Assembly (NCBI RefSeq): GCF_010015585.1
Contig: NW_022985069.1
Coordinates: forward strand, 1,841,846 to 1,905,845
Length of the DNA: 64,000 bases
Source: Eremomyces bilateralis CBS 781.70
Lineage: Eukaryota; Ascomycota; Dothideomycetes; Eremomycetales; Eremomycetaceae
Direction of reading: 5' to 3'
How positions within the stretch are numbered: position 1 is the stretch's first letter; every line of letters begins with the position of its first letter. The position numbers and the translations under genes were made by a program. The notes beneath the pieces are model-generated. The model did no database searches and was not told the origin of the DNA. It saw only the letters and a list, made by a program, of their open reading frames with translations. Shown in pieces: positions 1 to 11,295 of this stretch.

Positions 1-1384
1 CACCCAAGCTGACTCGTACAATTCCCGTTGGTTTCCCTTCTCCGACCCAGCCTTCTCCATCTTCAACTCCGCATCTAGCACCGGCGGAGAAATTGCGTCG
101 GAGTTCCCATGGCGCTAAAGAAAGTGCAGCCGATACACCGCCGGGGTTGCAAACGCCTCCAGTTCGTAAGCTTATATTTCGTACGGCAGCGAGCTTTTCA
201 ACTTCTGCATGCTGGACACATGTACCGCTTGGAGTTTCGAAGTTCAGGGCTATTGTTGATCCTTGCATTTTCATATCGGTATAGCCCGAGTCGGGATCGG
301 TGTAAATTTGGCAGACCGGCGTGCCAGAGGGATGACGCAGAGACTTCAGCTCCGAATAAAGTCTCTGGGTCAGGAAAGAAACGTGCCTTGAGATGCGTTC
401 AAAGGACCCAAATAAGTCGCGATGAACGGATACCGCAGACTGAAGGGCCAGGATGCTATGAATTGGGAGGGTACCGTCTTCCAAGTGCGAGTGCGGCGAG
501 TCATTCTTCTTTAAATGCCATTGCTCCTGTAAGCACAGGACGAGGTCAACGGTGCCGCCTCCAAAGTACTTGCGCCGTGTCATGATAGCGCTAGACGACT
601 TTCGGACAATCAAGGCGCCTAGGTCTGGAAACCCGAAGATTTTGTAGAAGCTCAGAACCGTAAAGTCGGGCGCAGCATCGGCATCACTTAAATCCAGTGG
701 ACAAGTAGCGACGAGCGCGGCGGCGTCAAGAAGGGTGTAGACTGGTTGACCAGGTGGGCTCTTGGAACGGATTTCACGACTCCACCGGAGTGGTAGTCGG
801 TAACCGTTCATGTTTGATTGCGCGGGAAAGGTGAAAAGGCGATGCATGAACTGTTGTTCTTTGCTACGACATCCATTCCGGATCCAGTCGTCCACTGCTT
901 CTTTCGATTCGAAACATTGGTGTTGCATTGCGACCTCTCGACCGCCCACAATACTGGTGTGTGAGTCCCGATGGTATCCATACCAGAAGCCGCTCTGACA
1001 GTCGCGAAAGGCATCGATCACAAGTTTCACCCCCGCCGTCGCATTAGCGACGAAGACAACATCAAATTCATTTGGATCCGCTTTGACCATGTGAAGGACG
1101 TCCAATCGGACGTTTTCGATCATTTGAGTGGTTGTCTGGGATGCAGTGCTCGAAGAATGCGGATTACCATGCATGTTTGAGATCATGTTGGCGGAGAACC
1201 GCTCCAGCAATGAACGGGGAACTGGGGGAGTGCCAGCATTATCGAGGTAAAGAGAATCTATTATCATTATCAGTATTTCTCAACCAAATTATGGAAGGAT
1301 CCCAATACCTGTTAACGACGGATACTCTCGCTGCCGGAGGGATTCAATGTGGGAGTTGTATTCTACGTCTCCAAGCTCTTCCAT
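1..1384 (-). CDS. hxB: Molybdenum cofactor sulfurase (HxB/MOCOS), amino-terminal part, runs off the left edge
   Basis: The enzyme adds the terminal sulfur to Moco so that xanthine dehydrogenase-type hydroxylases become active; it acts in the cytosol. Two exons are seen, 1309-1384 and 1-1257, around a 51-nt intron; the phases match and the join reads LTDSLYLDNAGT, a usual HxB start. The visible part is a NifS-like class V aminotransferase fold: DVVFVANATAGVKLV, then the PLP lysine in SFYKIFGFPDLG (about Lys231) and the persulfide cysteine in RTGGVCNPG (about Cys395). The frame stays open to base 1, so the carboxy-terminal MOSC half lies outside and cannot be judged. It is divergent from the cyclophilin gene on the right. 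The assignment is firm for the family; a NifS-only paralogue is unlikely given the length and motif set. Confidence 0.93.
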
Positions 1385-2009
1385 GGTGAACACCGGCCTC
1401 AACGACGCCACCTTATAAGTGTCCAAAAGAGTTGAATATTAGAGAAGAATAAACGACACTTCAATTATTACTTTGGAGACGAGGAAATTGAGCAGTTATG
1501 AAATTCATTGAATCAACTCATTCTTGCGACCTATAGGCTGGATTCCGTCCTGGCTTCAGGATGTGCAGCCGTCTGGTCGAGACAGTCGGAGGACGCCGAC
1601 GGGGCAAACTGCCAGAGGGGACCTAACTGAAGCTGCTAAGATAACGTCTATTACTCACCCAAGGCCATCCTGGGCAGCATATTTTCAGCTGAAAATGCGC
1701 CTATTAGGCGTACCACTGTAATTGGAGAGGAATATTGGAAATTACAGAGTATGAAGTGAATATTGGATAGAAATCCGATTAGAATGAGCATCGTGAAGTA
1801 GATCACGTGTGCGACTTACAACAATGCACGTGATGTGGTTGTATGAACCATTGACGCCTTGTTGCCTGAGGCATGAAAGCATGGCATCAGAACAAAGTGA
1901 GCCGCCTGCGCTGTTAAGGACTACAAGATACTTTTATTGCGCCATACATTGGGCGATCAGCTTTATTCACACCGGGCACATTGGTATATATGTGTCTGGA
2001 ATAGACTCA
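1385..2009. other. Divergent intergenic region, hxB / WD40-cyclophilin
   Basis: This 625-base gap must hold both promoters. Short open frames in it show no protein-like composition. The only structure I see is a pair of CACGTG boxes, listed separately. No RNA gene or repeat was seen. Confidence 0.6.
1803..1833. promoter_or_regulatory. Paired CACGTG (E-box/Cbf1-type) sites
   Basis: Two CACGTG cores lie at 1804-1809 and 1827-1832, flanked as TCACGTG and CACGTGA, so the pair is a mirror image with 23 bases between starts. They sit about 200 bases before the cyclophilin start. bHLH factors of the Cbf1/CpfA kind bind such sites; function here is inferred only. Confidence 0.35.
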
Positions 2010-4083
2010 ATGGCTTCACCACGGTCTGGAAAACGGAGTCGCGAAGATATGGAGCGGAATAGCATGCTAGCGGAAGGGCCAGATGGTTGAGCAGCCCATG
2101 AACATACCGTAAATACAACAGTGCTAACAACATACAAGACAGTTCATCCGATGATGACATTGGCCCAACTCTACCTTCGGCTATGCCAAAGAAAAAGCGA
2201 CGGAAGCTTCCTTTCGAAAAGCTTTTTATAGCTGCTCTTCCCTCCTCTCCACGATACTCCAAGTCTTTGATGCATCGCGATCAGCTCTGCTTCAGCCTTT
2301 TCACTCCCCATACGGACTTCCTCATAACCAGTTCGGTGGACGGTGTCGTAAAGTTCTGGAAGAAAGTCCAAGACGGCGTGGACTTCGTCAAGGAGTTCCG
2401 CGCTCATAATGGCGAGATCAAGAGCTTAAGTGTCAGTGCGGACGGACGGAGTCTTGCTACAGCCGGTGGAGACGGCACTGTCAAAGTCTTCGACGTGATC
2501 ACTTTTGGTAAGCCGGATTGGTGTGGTCGTGCGGATGGCGCTTACAGGCTATAGATCTTCTGTTCATCTTCACCCCTGACGAGAAACCTATTTGTGTTTG
2601 TTGGGTCCACGCCCGGGGAGCATCCCTTCCCCTTCTCGCCGTATCCACGGAGAAAGATCCAAGCATTCGAATATATGATGGTCGAGGGGAGAACCAGTCG
2701 CCTATCCACGTGCTGAAACATATCCATCGCAAGCCCGTAATCTTGATGACTTTCAACAACGAATTCGACTGCGTCATTTCTGCTGATGAAGGCGGAATGT
2801 TAGAATACTGGAGACCCAGTGGAACATTTGAAAAGCCGGACAGTGTCTTTGAGATGAAGAGCAGTACCAGTTTGTTCGAATTCAAGAAGGCCAAATCCGT
2901 CCCCACCTGCCTATCGATCTCGCCTAATGGCACGCAGTTTGCGACCTATTCATTTCCCGATCGCAAAGTTCGAGTCTTCGATTTCAAGTCAGGGAAGCTA
3001 TATCGGTCGTATGACGAATCTATCGCCACCATAATCGACATGCAGCAGGCGGGAACATCTGCAGAACAGTTGGATGACGTGGATTTTGGGCGCCGATTGG
3101 CCGTCGAGCGAGAACTTGATACTGCTGGGATACGGAACCGTGTCAATGTTGTCTTTGATGAAACGGGGAACTTCATCCTTTACGGCTCTATATTGGGTAC
3201 GAAAGTCATCAACACCCTCACAAACCGAGTTGTGAAGTTGTACGGAAAAGAAGAGCCTTTTCGACCATTGAACCTGGCCCTATATCAAGGGCAGCCACAA
3301 AAGAAGAGTGTTGTCACCGTTGAGATGGCCGCAAGCGAAAATCCTCTACTCCAAGAGGCTGAATCGAGAGACGCAGTTCTTGTTACTACTGGTGCGAGCA
3401 AGGTTCGGTTCTATATGTTCTCGAATGAGACGGAGTAAGGTTATGTTCCGAAGTCACAGAATCATTGTTAACTTCTGCCAGCATCAGTAAATCCGCTCGC
3501 GATGTCCAAAATGAGAAACCGCGAAACCTCAATACCGGCAAACAAAGCGAAAAGAAAGCTGCGGAACGTGGTACCTTAGCGGTCTTGCACACGACGTATG
3601 GTGACATCCACATTCGTCTCTTCCCAGAAGCTGCTCCAAAGGCAGTCGAGAACTTTGTCACTCATTCCAAGAATGGCTATTACAATAACGTCATCTTCCA
3701 CCGGGTCATTCGTAAATTCATGTTACAGACCGGTGATCCTCTTGGAGATGGGACAGGCGGGGAGAGCATTTGGGGAAAGGAATTCGAGGACGAATTTTCG
3801 AGCCTCAAGCACGATAAACCATACACTGTGAGTATGGCAAATGCTGGGGCCAATACAAACGGATCGCAATTCTTCATTACCACCGAAAAAACTGTGAGTA
3901 TATCCCGACCCATTGAAGCGCGTTTGACAAGCTGATGTCCTGCAGCCATGGCTTGATAACAAGCATACGATCTTTGGCCGAGCTGTTCAAGGCTTGGACG
4001 TTGTCCACAAGATCGAAAATACCCGAGTTCGCAAAGAAAAGCCGGAGGAAGACATCAAAATCATCAATATCTCCATCGAGTAG
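2010..4083 (+). CDS. cyp15: WD40-repeat peptidyl-prolyl cis-trans isomerase (PPWD1/Cyp15 type)
   Basis: This is a nuclear cyclophilin fused to an amino-terminal WD40 propeller; the family is linked to spliceosome C complexes. Five exons are inferred: 2010-2085, 2139-2507, 2555-3434, 3482-3893 and 3946-4083, giving 624 residues. A basic, acidic start ([25 protein letters not shown]) precedes the WD repeats ([30 protein letters not shown]). The cyclophilin domain starts near residue 470 and keeps the catalytic [23 protein letters not shown] and the ligand tryptophan in [11 protein letters not shown]. The first intron has a weaker donor, GTTGAG, but a stop directly follows it, so the splice is needed. 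The frame-shifted joins at 3434/3482 and 3893/3946 restore family sequence. The short open frames around it are shadows of these exons. Very likely an intact gene. Confidence 0.93.
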
Positions 4084-4993
4084 ATCGAGCGGTCCTATCG
4101 ACTTACCAACAAAGGGGTTATTACTGTACAGTGCACGCTGCGTAATTGAAGACAGGCTTGACCTGCTCGAATCAGTCCCCCTTTCCGAACTAAGCTAAAG
4201 TATGTATTACAGCCATTTGGCATATACTCCAGATCTCAGCGCGTTCGCACATGAAAGCTCGCATCTTAAATTCGGTTCCGTCCTAGGCCATTATGACACT
4301 AGTAAGCAAGATGCAAAGGATTGTCGAAGGTTGTAGCTCCTATGCTTCTAACATCACGTCTACCATGCAACCTTACTCCCTCCCTACGCCGCTCGACGAG
4401 CAGTGGGTTAAGACCACAATCGGACCGCGATGCCATGGAATCCAGGCTAGCAAATGGTCCATTGACCTCCTAGTTGTGACGACGATGACAATGACACCCT
4501 AAGGACAGCATCCCTGCCCATCTCCTTCAATCGTACATGTGATTCATCATTATTCCCTTTTCGGACTATTCCTCTGACCGCGGCCTTTTCTTCTTCTTCT
4601 TCTTCTTCTTCTTCTTCTTCTTCTTCTTCTTCTTCTTCTTCTTCCGCTCCTAACAGTCTGCCTATCCAGCCCTGCAGAACCAATTACTAACGGATCAACA
4701 ACCAGCCTTATCGTCTTCTTTCAACTATGTCAAATCCATTTCCCCATCGGCACCGGAAAGTATACATTGCCAGGAGGCCAACAGTTCTAAGATGTACGGG
4801 TTCGCAGGTCATGTTTCTTTCATCGATCACCACTATGATATCTGCCTATGCACCAACCCTTATGGTTTTCCCTTTGCATCATATTTCATTCGGACAGAAG
4901 GTATACATAGCGTTCCATTATACCGCAGGCTAGCTTACAAGTGATAGCTCAACAAATACGAAATCCCTCTGAGTTGTACAATGCTCAGCAATG
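4084..4993. other. Convergent intergenic region
   Basis: About 0.9 kb between the tail-to-tail cyclophilin and CAP genes. It holds a TTC microsatellite, listed separately, and pyrimidine-rich flanks. No coding signal is convincing on either strand. Confidence 0.6.
4588..4644. repeat. (TTC)19 trinucleotide microsatellite
   Basis: A pure run of 19 TTC units, 57 bases, in intergenic DNA. On the other strand it gives a false poly-glutamate frame. Long homopurine/homopyrimidine mirror repeats like this can form triplex DNA and vary in length between strains. Confidence 0.97.
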
Positions 4994-5916
4994 TCAAAAC
5001 AGCGATGCAATGCTCAAACAGAATGTAGCCATGGCTAGAACGAGGGTGCTCCTCCCAAGCCTTGCGACGGCACCGTTCTCTGTATTTCCCACGATGCCCT
5101 GGCCGCTAAATTGGCTATTCGAGACCTGGTTGCCAACATTCGCATCAAACTGTCCTATGACATTACCTCGGGGGCTGAATACGCATGCCATAACCCACAC
5201 TGGTTCTCCTTGCAACACATTCTCCAACCCCTGCCCAGTTGGCTTGTTGGCCGTCAACTTTCCGCTCCCTTTCCATGGGCCTTGGGCAGGCGTCCGACTC
5301 TGTGTGAAAGCGCCTGTGTTCATGAAATTTCTGTCCTCCGGATTACCAAACCGTGATACTATCTCAGCAGGATTGCAATTTGATCGACCGCAACCGAACT
5401 GCGTCGAATTCTTCCATACGAGTTGGGTGAAATCTATTGTTCGATGCGAAAACCCGATGGATTCGGTATTGGAGAAGTTGAGGAACCGCCGTTGGCTGCC
5501 CCAGCTGTCAACTGCTTCGGTGACATCGTGAAAGCCAAGGGCAAGATTTTTCCCGATTGATAGGTGCACAAACTTGTATTGGACTGCGATTAGTTCGTCT
5601 TCGTCGTAAGTGGGAAGACCCGTACATTGCGTTTATCCAATTTTTTCCATGCACACGTCGTGGCATCAGCAGCAATCTCTGCTAGGGTATCATTCCAAGT
5701 TAACGAAGCGGCACTGTGCTGCTGTCGGTATGTGTTTGTCGAATTAAGGCAGGTCTCGCGGAAGCGTGTGTCGTCCGTGAAAGTCGGCGATGTCGAGCTT
5801 GTTGGCTGAGGGACTGGAGATGCTGCAGTGCTTGATGATGGGATTCCTTGACTCGAGACGACAGAAAATAGAACCCATACAGATAGGAAAGAATTGAAAA
5901 GAGTGTTGGTCGCCAT
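4994..5916 (-). CDS. Secreted CAP/PR-1-like protein, probable GPI or membrane anchor
   Basis: CAP (SCP/Tpx-1/PR-1) superfamily protein; fungal members such as the yeast Pry proteins bind and export sterols. Exons 5626-5916 and 4994-5572 flank a 53-nt intron with a CTAAT branch point and AAG acceptor, giving 289 residues. The start was set at 5916 because it opens directly into a signal peptide (LFNSFLSVWVLFSVVSSQG); an in-frame ATG farther upstream would put a hydrophilic tail before it. A Ser/Thr/Pro linker follows, then CAP signatures RFRETCLNSTNTYR, SWGSQRRFLNF and FTQLVWKNSTQFGCG. The carboxy end is a hydrophobic stretch (LVLAMATFCLSIASLF) suited to a GPI signal. Odd points: GENLA of the family reads GKNLA, and the histidine normally before FTQ is an aspartate, so two residues of the CAP cavity are replaced. 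Confidence 0.85.
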
Positions 5917-6937
5917 CACACTCCAGAACGTAGTGGTAGGATTTTTAACGAAGCAGCAGGTCGAAAACGACTGTGGAAGGGAGATGCATTTGATAACCAG
6001 TATACACGATATTGTCGCTGGATTTAAGAACTTACTAAAAGCATCTGGCAGGAAACCGAGATGCTGTAAATGCAATTCAAACGCAATTTACTTTATTCAA
6101 GGCACATAGGCCAGAATGTGGTTGGATGGAGTTGAATCGATGGCTCGCAATGTGAGACGCGATATGAGGCAGTTTTCTTAGCGGTAGGGGGTACCATGTT
6201 GATACAGTCAGTTAGCCCATCCCTAATGAATTTCGCAACAGGGAGTATTCTTGGAGCGACACCTTGCCTATTATAGTAAGTACATAATAGTAATACTAAC
6301 TTAGGCAGGTCACGGCTAGATTACTCTGATCTTATTATTGTTCCGTCATCTCGTCTCAACTTCACTTATCTATTCACCCCACCTGGGCCTCGCCGAGAGG
6401 CCTGACGGGCGTATGAATCTCTCTAACATAATTGCTTTAATCATTTCCGGTATTCCGTACCTGTGGACCTCACTTAGGTTTGGGCACTGCGGGCTCGGAA
6501 GTGCTCCGTCTGTCTGCCAATGTGGTCGCTGACACCAAATAGAGCACGAAGCCATCATCTAAACCACAACGACACACTGAGATGGAAGTATGGACGTAAC
6601 TCTCTGTATTCAATAAGAAGAATGCCTCCGATCGCTCAAATAGATTACTGGTTGTAAAGCGTGACAGGAGTTGATCCGAGACACGAATAGCTGCAGAGCC
6701 CAGAGTCATTCTTCACGCCAGGCTGATTCTTGACACGACGGAGAAGGAGAACCCTCTATAGCTATCTCAGCTGCACATAATCCGTGACTTCATCTTGGAG
6801 CCACTAGTGTAAGGTGCTTTGCGAATGACCAAACCTAGACCCAAGTCCCGGGTGCATAAGGTACTGTTCCCCGAATGCGCCGTGAATGAGTGTATTTGCC
6901 TCATACATTTGGTCAGCAGTAGAAGGGGCTCTTCTCT
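5917..6937. other. Intergenic region upstream of the CAP gene
   Basis: About 1 kb between the CAP start and the end of the securin-like gene, both on the minus strand, so it includes the CAP promoter. It is relatively AT-rich with small unconvincing frames. No motif, RNA or repeat recognised. Confidence 0.55.
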
Positions 6938-8360
6938 TCAACGGTTCAATACAGTAAAGGCAAAGCCATCATCATCATCATCATCATCGTTCAAGTTCAG
7001 CTCATCGAATCTGAAGGCCTTCTCCAAAGCCTCCTGAGCATCGGGACTGTCACTCCTTTGATCCAGTCCCAGAAGCTTGCGAAGATCCGCCTCCTCGCTT
7101 CCCTGATCAAGGGTCATTATTTTCTGTTGCTGAGCTTGCGAGCTAGGCGCCTGGTTGTCATGGACAGCGTCTGCTTTTACCATCGAAACCGGTTTCCTGA
7201 GTCGAGATGATGCGGATCTGCCATGGGCATAACCGAGTGTACTCCTCGCTGCTGCAGTAGCTACGGCATGTCGAGAGGCGTCTGCAGGGTTTGGGATAGG
7301 GGTCGGTTTCGGTTTTCTTGACAGTAAAGGGGCGCTGGCTTTTAGAGAAGGGCGGTTTGCAACTGGCCGTGGTTGGCGAGCAGTGGAGAGTGCAGAAGCC
7401 GCCGATTTTGCCTTGAGTGTATTGACGGTCGAATTTGGTTTTGCCATCGGTCTCCCCGATCGATTCAGACGGTTGATATGTGGACCACGTTCGCCTGTCT
7501 GTTTGGAGGATTGTGAGGCCGACTGTCCATCCGTTGGACCGTCCGGAAACATGTCCTTGGCGATTCGGTCAATCTCTTGGAACGTCTTTTCGACATGCTT
7601 CAGCCCATTCTCTTCTAGATATCGATCATCGGCTGCCAGATCTTCCCTCTGCTTTTTCTCTAGTCGAGAAACACCGTCCTGATCTACCGGATTTAAATAC
7701 TCGTCCGCCCATCCTTTCATCATGTTCTCCGATAGAAACTGCGGGTATTCCTTGTTTGGCCCAAACTCATCGTACGGATTGTCTTGCAGTGCCTTGTCCG
7801 CATCGTTTGAAGGCATGTGCTCAATGTCCGGTTCCGGTTCATTCTCCTGGGTTGCGATGTCGCCCTGATGGACCCGGAGTTTCGCACGGCGCAATCGTGG
7901 ACTCGTCGCCTTGAGTTGGGTCTTCTCAGGGCTCGGGTGAACCGTGATAGGGGCCGGTGTTTGGAACGCTTTGGTGGCCTTCGCATTGGTGGTCTTCAAC
8001 CCAAGTGGTGCACGAGGACGGATATCTTGGTTGCTCGTCAGCGATGATTTCCCCACGAATCCTCAAGAAACGCGCATGGTACTAACCAGTAGGTGTTTGG
8101 AAGATGCCGGGTTTCGTAGCGGTTTTCCGCTTGCCATCTAGTGCTTGAGGTGCCAGCCCCTTCCTCCCGGTTTTAAGGCCAGTCTCGGCCCCATTACCTG
8201 CCGCATTCTCGTCGTTGAGTTTAGACTTGAAGGGCGTTTTGGGGGCTCTCGGGCCTGGTGTTTTTATTGGATGAGAAGTCGACGTCTGGGCCCGCGTCTT
8301 TGCCGCAGCAGCAGTCTGTCGGTTGTGGAAAACATTCTCCTGGTCTCGCGTCGCGTACAT
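6938..8360 (-). CDS. Securin-like anaphase inhibitor candidate (Cut2/Pds1 type)
   Basis: Two exons, 8087-8360 and 6938-8025, joined over a 61-nt intron (GTTAGT donor, CTGAC branch), give 453 residues of low-complexity, Ser/Pro/Lys-rich, probably disordered protein. Features resembling fission yeast Cut2 occur in the same order: an early ENVF box in the place of a KEN motif, a destruction box RAPLGLKTTN (RxxLxxxxN) just after the splice, and PDIEHMP, close to the EDIEYMP of Cut2. A D-box and KEN-like element let the anaphase-promoting complex destroy securin, which otherwise blocks separase. Two TP-containing repeats (FQTPT, FQTPAP) suit CDK sites. The tail ends in eight aspartates before a hydrophobic FAFTVLNR, encoded by a GAT run. 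Securins diverge so fast that this rests on short motifs; another cell-cycle substrate is possible. Confidence 0.55.
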
Positions 8361-8947
8361 GGCTTCCTTCCTCCGTGGCGACTCGTCGAAGCAATGGGTT
8401 ATTCATCCATGGGGAGCCGGATAAGGTTGGAGAAGAAGGCGCAGGGAAAGGCGCATAGGACCAAATGAGTCGTTGTAGCTAGGTCGATGGGGGTTGAGGT
8501 GGACAGTATAGAAGTATGGACAAGCAGTGATCACAATTGATATGGATCGTCAGTCGTTGCTCTGTTGCTGTTGTTGCTGGGACACCCAGAGCCCAAACAT
8601 GTGGCGCAGCTGTGGTGGAAGGAATTGGCACGTGACTTTCAAGGTCTTGGACCCCGAGTGTGGCGGTGCTGCTGCCTCATGTTGACAAATGACACCTTGA
8701 CGCCTTATCTCCCCCCACTACAGTTTCCCCAGCTCGCGCCCTGAAAGCTCCAGTGGCCACCACCGCTCTGACACTCCTCTGCATCCACAGAATCATCTTC
8801 TGTTGACTGAAATCCACCGCTTCTCTTATCCGCTCTACACTTCATAAGACTCTCGCCTAAATCTTGCTCGGATTGCCCATTTGACTGCGTTGGAACAAAG
8901 CCTAGTCTCCCCTCTACACCTATCGGAACTCCACTCCTTCCCTCATC
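8361..8947. promoter_or_regulatory. Divergent promoter region, securin-like gene / tropomyosin
   Basis: This 587-base gap separates two divergent starts. It has one CACGTG core (8629-8634) and a pyrimidine-rich leader before the tropomyosin ATG, as is usual for well-expressed fungal genes. Nothing else recognised. Confidence 0.5.
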
Positions 8948-9576
8948 ATGGATGCCATCAAGCAGGTCAGCTAATTCGCCGGTTCTAACACCATGCACAT
9001 GTCACCACTCGTTCGACATGTCCTCGTGCGATGCTGACAGCTTCCGCTATAGAAAATGTCCGCCCTCCGCAAGGAGGCGGATGAGTCTGCCGCCCAGGTC
9101 GAGGAGCTGAAATCTCGTGTCAAGGTGCTCGAGCAAGAGAACCTGGGGAAGGAGCAGGAAATCACATCTTTGACCCATCGGAACCAAGTCCTGGAGTCCG
9201 AAGTGGAGAAGTTGGAGACCGCCATCAAGGATGCGAAGATGGTTGCCGACCAAGGTGCCCAGCATGGCTCGCAGAACGAGTCGCTCCAACGCAAACTACA
9301 ACTGCTCGAAGAAGAGGCCGAGGAAGCGGACCGGACGGTGCGAGAAACAAACGAGAAGTATGGCCTCCTGTCAATGTCTATCGTTATACATGGGCTGAGA
9401 GAATGTCACACAGGCTTCGACAGACCGACGTTAAAGCCGGTCACTACGAACGCAAGGTGCAAGCGCTTGAATCCGAGAAGGACCAGTGGGAGAAGAAGTT
9501 TGAGGAGATGGCCCAGAAATACACCGAGACCAAGAAAGAACTGGATGAATTCGCTCAGCAATTGAACGACATCTGA
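8948..9576 (+). CDS. tpmA: Tropomyosin
   Basis: Short fungal tropomyosin, a two-chain coiled coil that coats formin-built actin cables at hyphal tips and septa. Three exons are inferred: 8948-8965, 9053-9357 and 9414-9576, encoding 161 residues, the usual fungal length. The 18-base first exon supplies MDAIKQ, and the splice continues as KMSALRKEADES, the conserved amino end. The heptad pattern is unbroken to the carboxy end (KKELDEFAQQLNDI). The second splice (GTATGG donor) restores EKLRQTDVKAGHYERK. No breaks. The following Rrp17 gene is convergent, with 163 bases between stop codons. Confidence 0.93.
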
Positions 9577-9739
9577 AGACACCGGCTCAAGCACAGGTGG
9601 AACGACCGGTGTGGTCTGGCGTCTGATGAGCGGCTTGATTTCTTTTGCTCCGATCACCATGGTATATGCATGGATGCGGGACCTAAGCTTGTAATGGAGA
9701 TACATGAGATAAAGAGGAGTGTTTTTTGTATTGAAAACA

Positions 9740-10500
9740 TTACTTCCCTCGTCTCTGCTTAGCATGATCAGATTTCTTCTGCTTTTCTTTGCGCCTTCCA
9801 TGTGCCCGTTCGCCAACGCTCTCGTATCGGAACCTTTTCTTTCTCGTCTTGAGACTCTTATCGCCACCCCCCGTCTTTCCCTTGGATCTTGCAAAGCGTG
9901 ACCTTTTACGGTCTTTGACCACGTCCTTGCCATCCTTGCCATCCTTGCCACCCTTGCCATCCTTGCCATCGCCGTCCTCGTCATCACCGTCCTTCTGATG
10001 AGTTCCCACTTCATCCCCCGACTCCTCTCCGGATCCGATCTTCAGTAACCCGTCCCTGGTTACGTTTACGGGATCCACCGTGACTGTTGTGATCTCATCG
10101 TCGTCCTCGTATTCGGCTTGAGCACTGTCGACAATCCCGGTTTTGTCTGGAACAGTGTCTTCGTCGGCAGATTCGAGCGTTCCATTGGTATTCTTCCCGT
10201 GCTCTTCGCCATGGATGAGGGTATTAACCGTGTTTACGTGCTCTACTAACGCCCGTTTTCTCTCCTCACGGATCTATGTCAATTAGTATCTATTCAACCG
10301 TAATCGACGAGATGTCGCTCTACCTCTCTCCGATGTTGCCTCAACTCTTCCTTTTCTCTTTCGATTGCCTTCTCCCTAGCTTTGGTGGCTCGCTCCACTT
10401 TCCGTTTGTGGAATCCGGTAAGGTATTTCTCCCGCTCGGTGGGATCAAAAACAATCTCGACATCGTTTTCGACTTTGCGGCGTTTCGATGGTGGACCCAT
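9740..10500 (-). CDS. rrp17: Ribosome-biogenesis factor Rrp17/NOL12
   Basis: Nucleolar protein of the Nop25/NOL12 family; yeast Rrp17 is a 5'-3' exonuclease that trims pre-rRNA for the large subunit. Exons 10324-10500 and 9740-10273 are joined over a 50-nt intron, giving 236 residues. The signature EIVFDPTEREKYLTGFHKRK lies near residue 14, followed by a long basic/acidic helix that continues across the splice as RREIREERKRALVEHV. The middle is acidic, with a GKD-type repeat (nine-base units around 9927-9970), and the end is very basic (RKEKQKKSDHAKQRRGK), fitting nucleolar RNA binding. An apparent stop soon after the donor shows that the intron must be removed. Confidence 0.9.
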
Positions 10501-11295
10501 GGTTGTCCACGGGTATTTCTGCTGAATATTGCTCGTGTGCGATGTTCTTAAATCATAAAAAGTGTGTCAACGAGAGTGTTTAGCATGAAGGCAGATTTCC
10601 TGCGCCGATTCGAGGGTTCCGATCAATAGGTGTTGTGCAGTTATAGAGTCGAAGAGTCGAGACTGAGCTTGATGGAGGTCAAGAATTTCGCAAATGTTAG
10701 GCAATAAGGCAACAAGGCGTGAATTATCCTGGAACCTTAGCACAGCCCTGGCAGCCCACTGACGTTAGCGTGGTTAGTCAAGACTCTAGATTATGGATAT
10801 TGCATGCGGTGCATATGTACGGAGTAGTATCAGATGCACCAAGTTCACGGTCAGGTGCTCCAATTCTACCTGATTCATCTATTATCTAGTAGGATCTCTT
10901 AATAGACATGGACAGCTAGGTATCGAAATTCACAATTCAATCCGGTGGCTTGCAGGCACAGCAGAGAGTACGACGAGTATCAGGTAGCGGATCACCATAT
11001 TTACACCCCAGGCGTTCCACAGCCACTCTGTCAGAGAGGTAGGCACTTATGTACCTACATTCAGGCTCTCCAAATGAAGAGTTCGCTCACAACATCGGCC
11101 GTTAGATTAGGAAATTAGAGTAATCCAACATTCAGCACTCAAGTGGGGTATATAAACGAGCAAACGAAATTCAGGGGTTCGCAGAGACATGATGCCCCGA
11201 TTGAAAGGTATTCCAATCCACAACCACGACTGCGTGAATGGGGACGCGGAAGATCCACTGAAACAAACCTCCTAGATGGATCGAAGAGGAGATCT
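10501..11295. other. Intergenic region upstream of rrp17
   Basis: About 0.8 kb between the rrp17 start and the end of the C2-domain gene, both on the minus strand. It includes a GTACGGAGTA-type string near 10818, common in Eurotiales non-coding DNA from general knowledge. No gene-like frame seen. Confidence 0.5.

Noticed and set aside
4941-5531. Plus-strand frame of 196 codons.
   Set aside because: Antisense to the CAP domain exon, which has clear CAP motifs on the minus strand.
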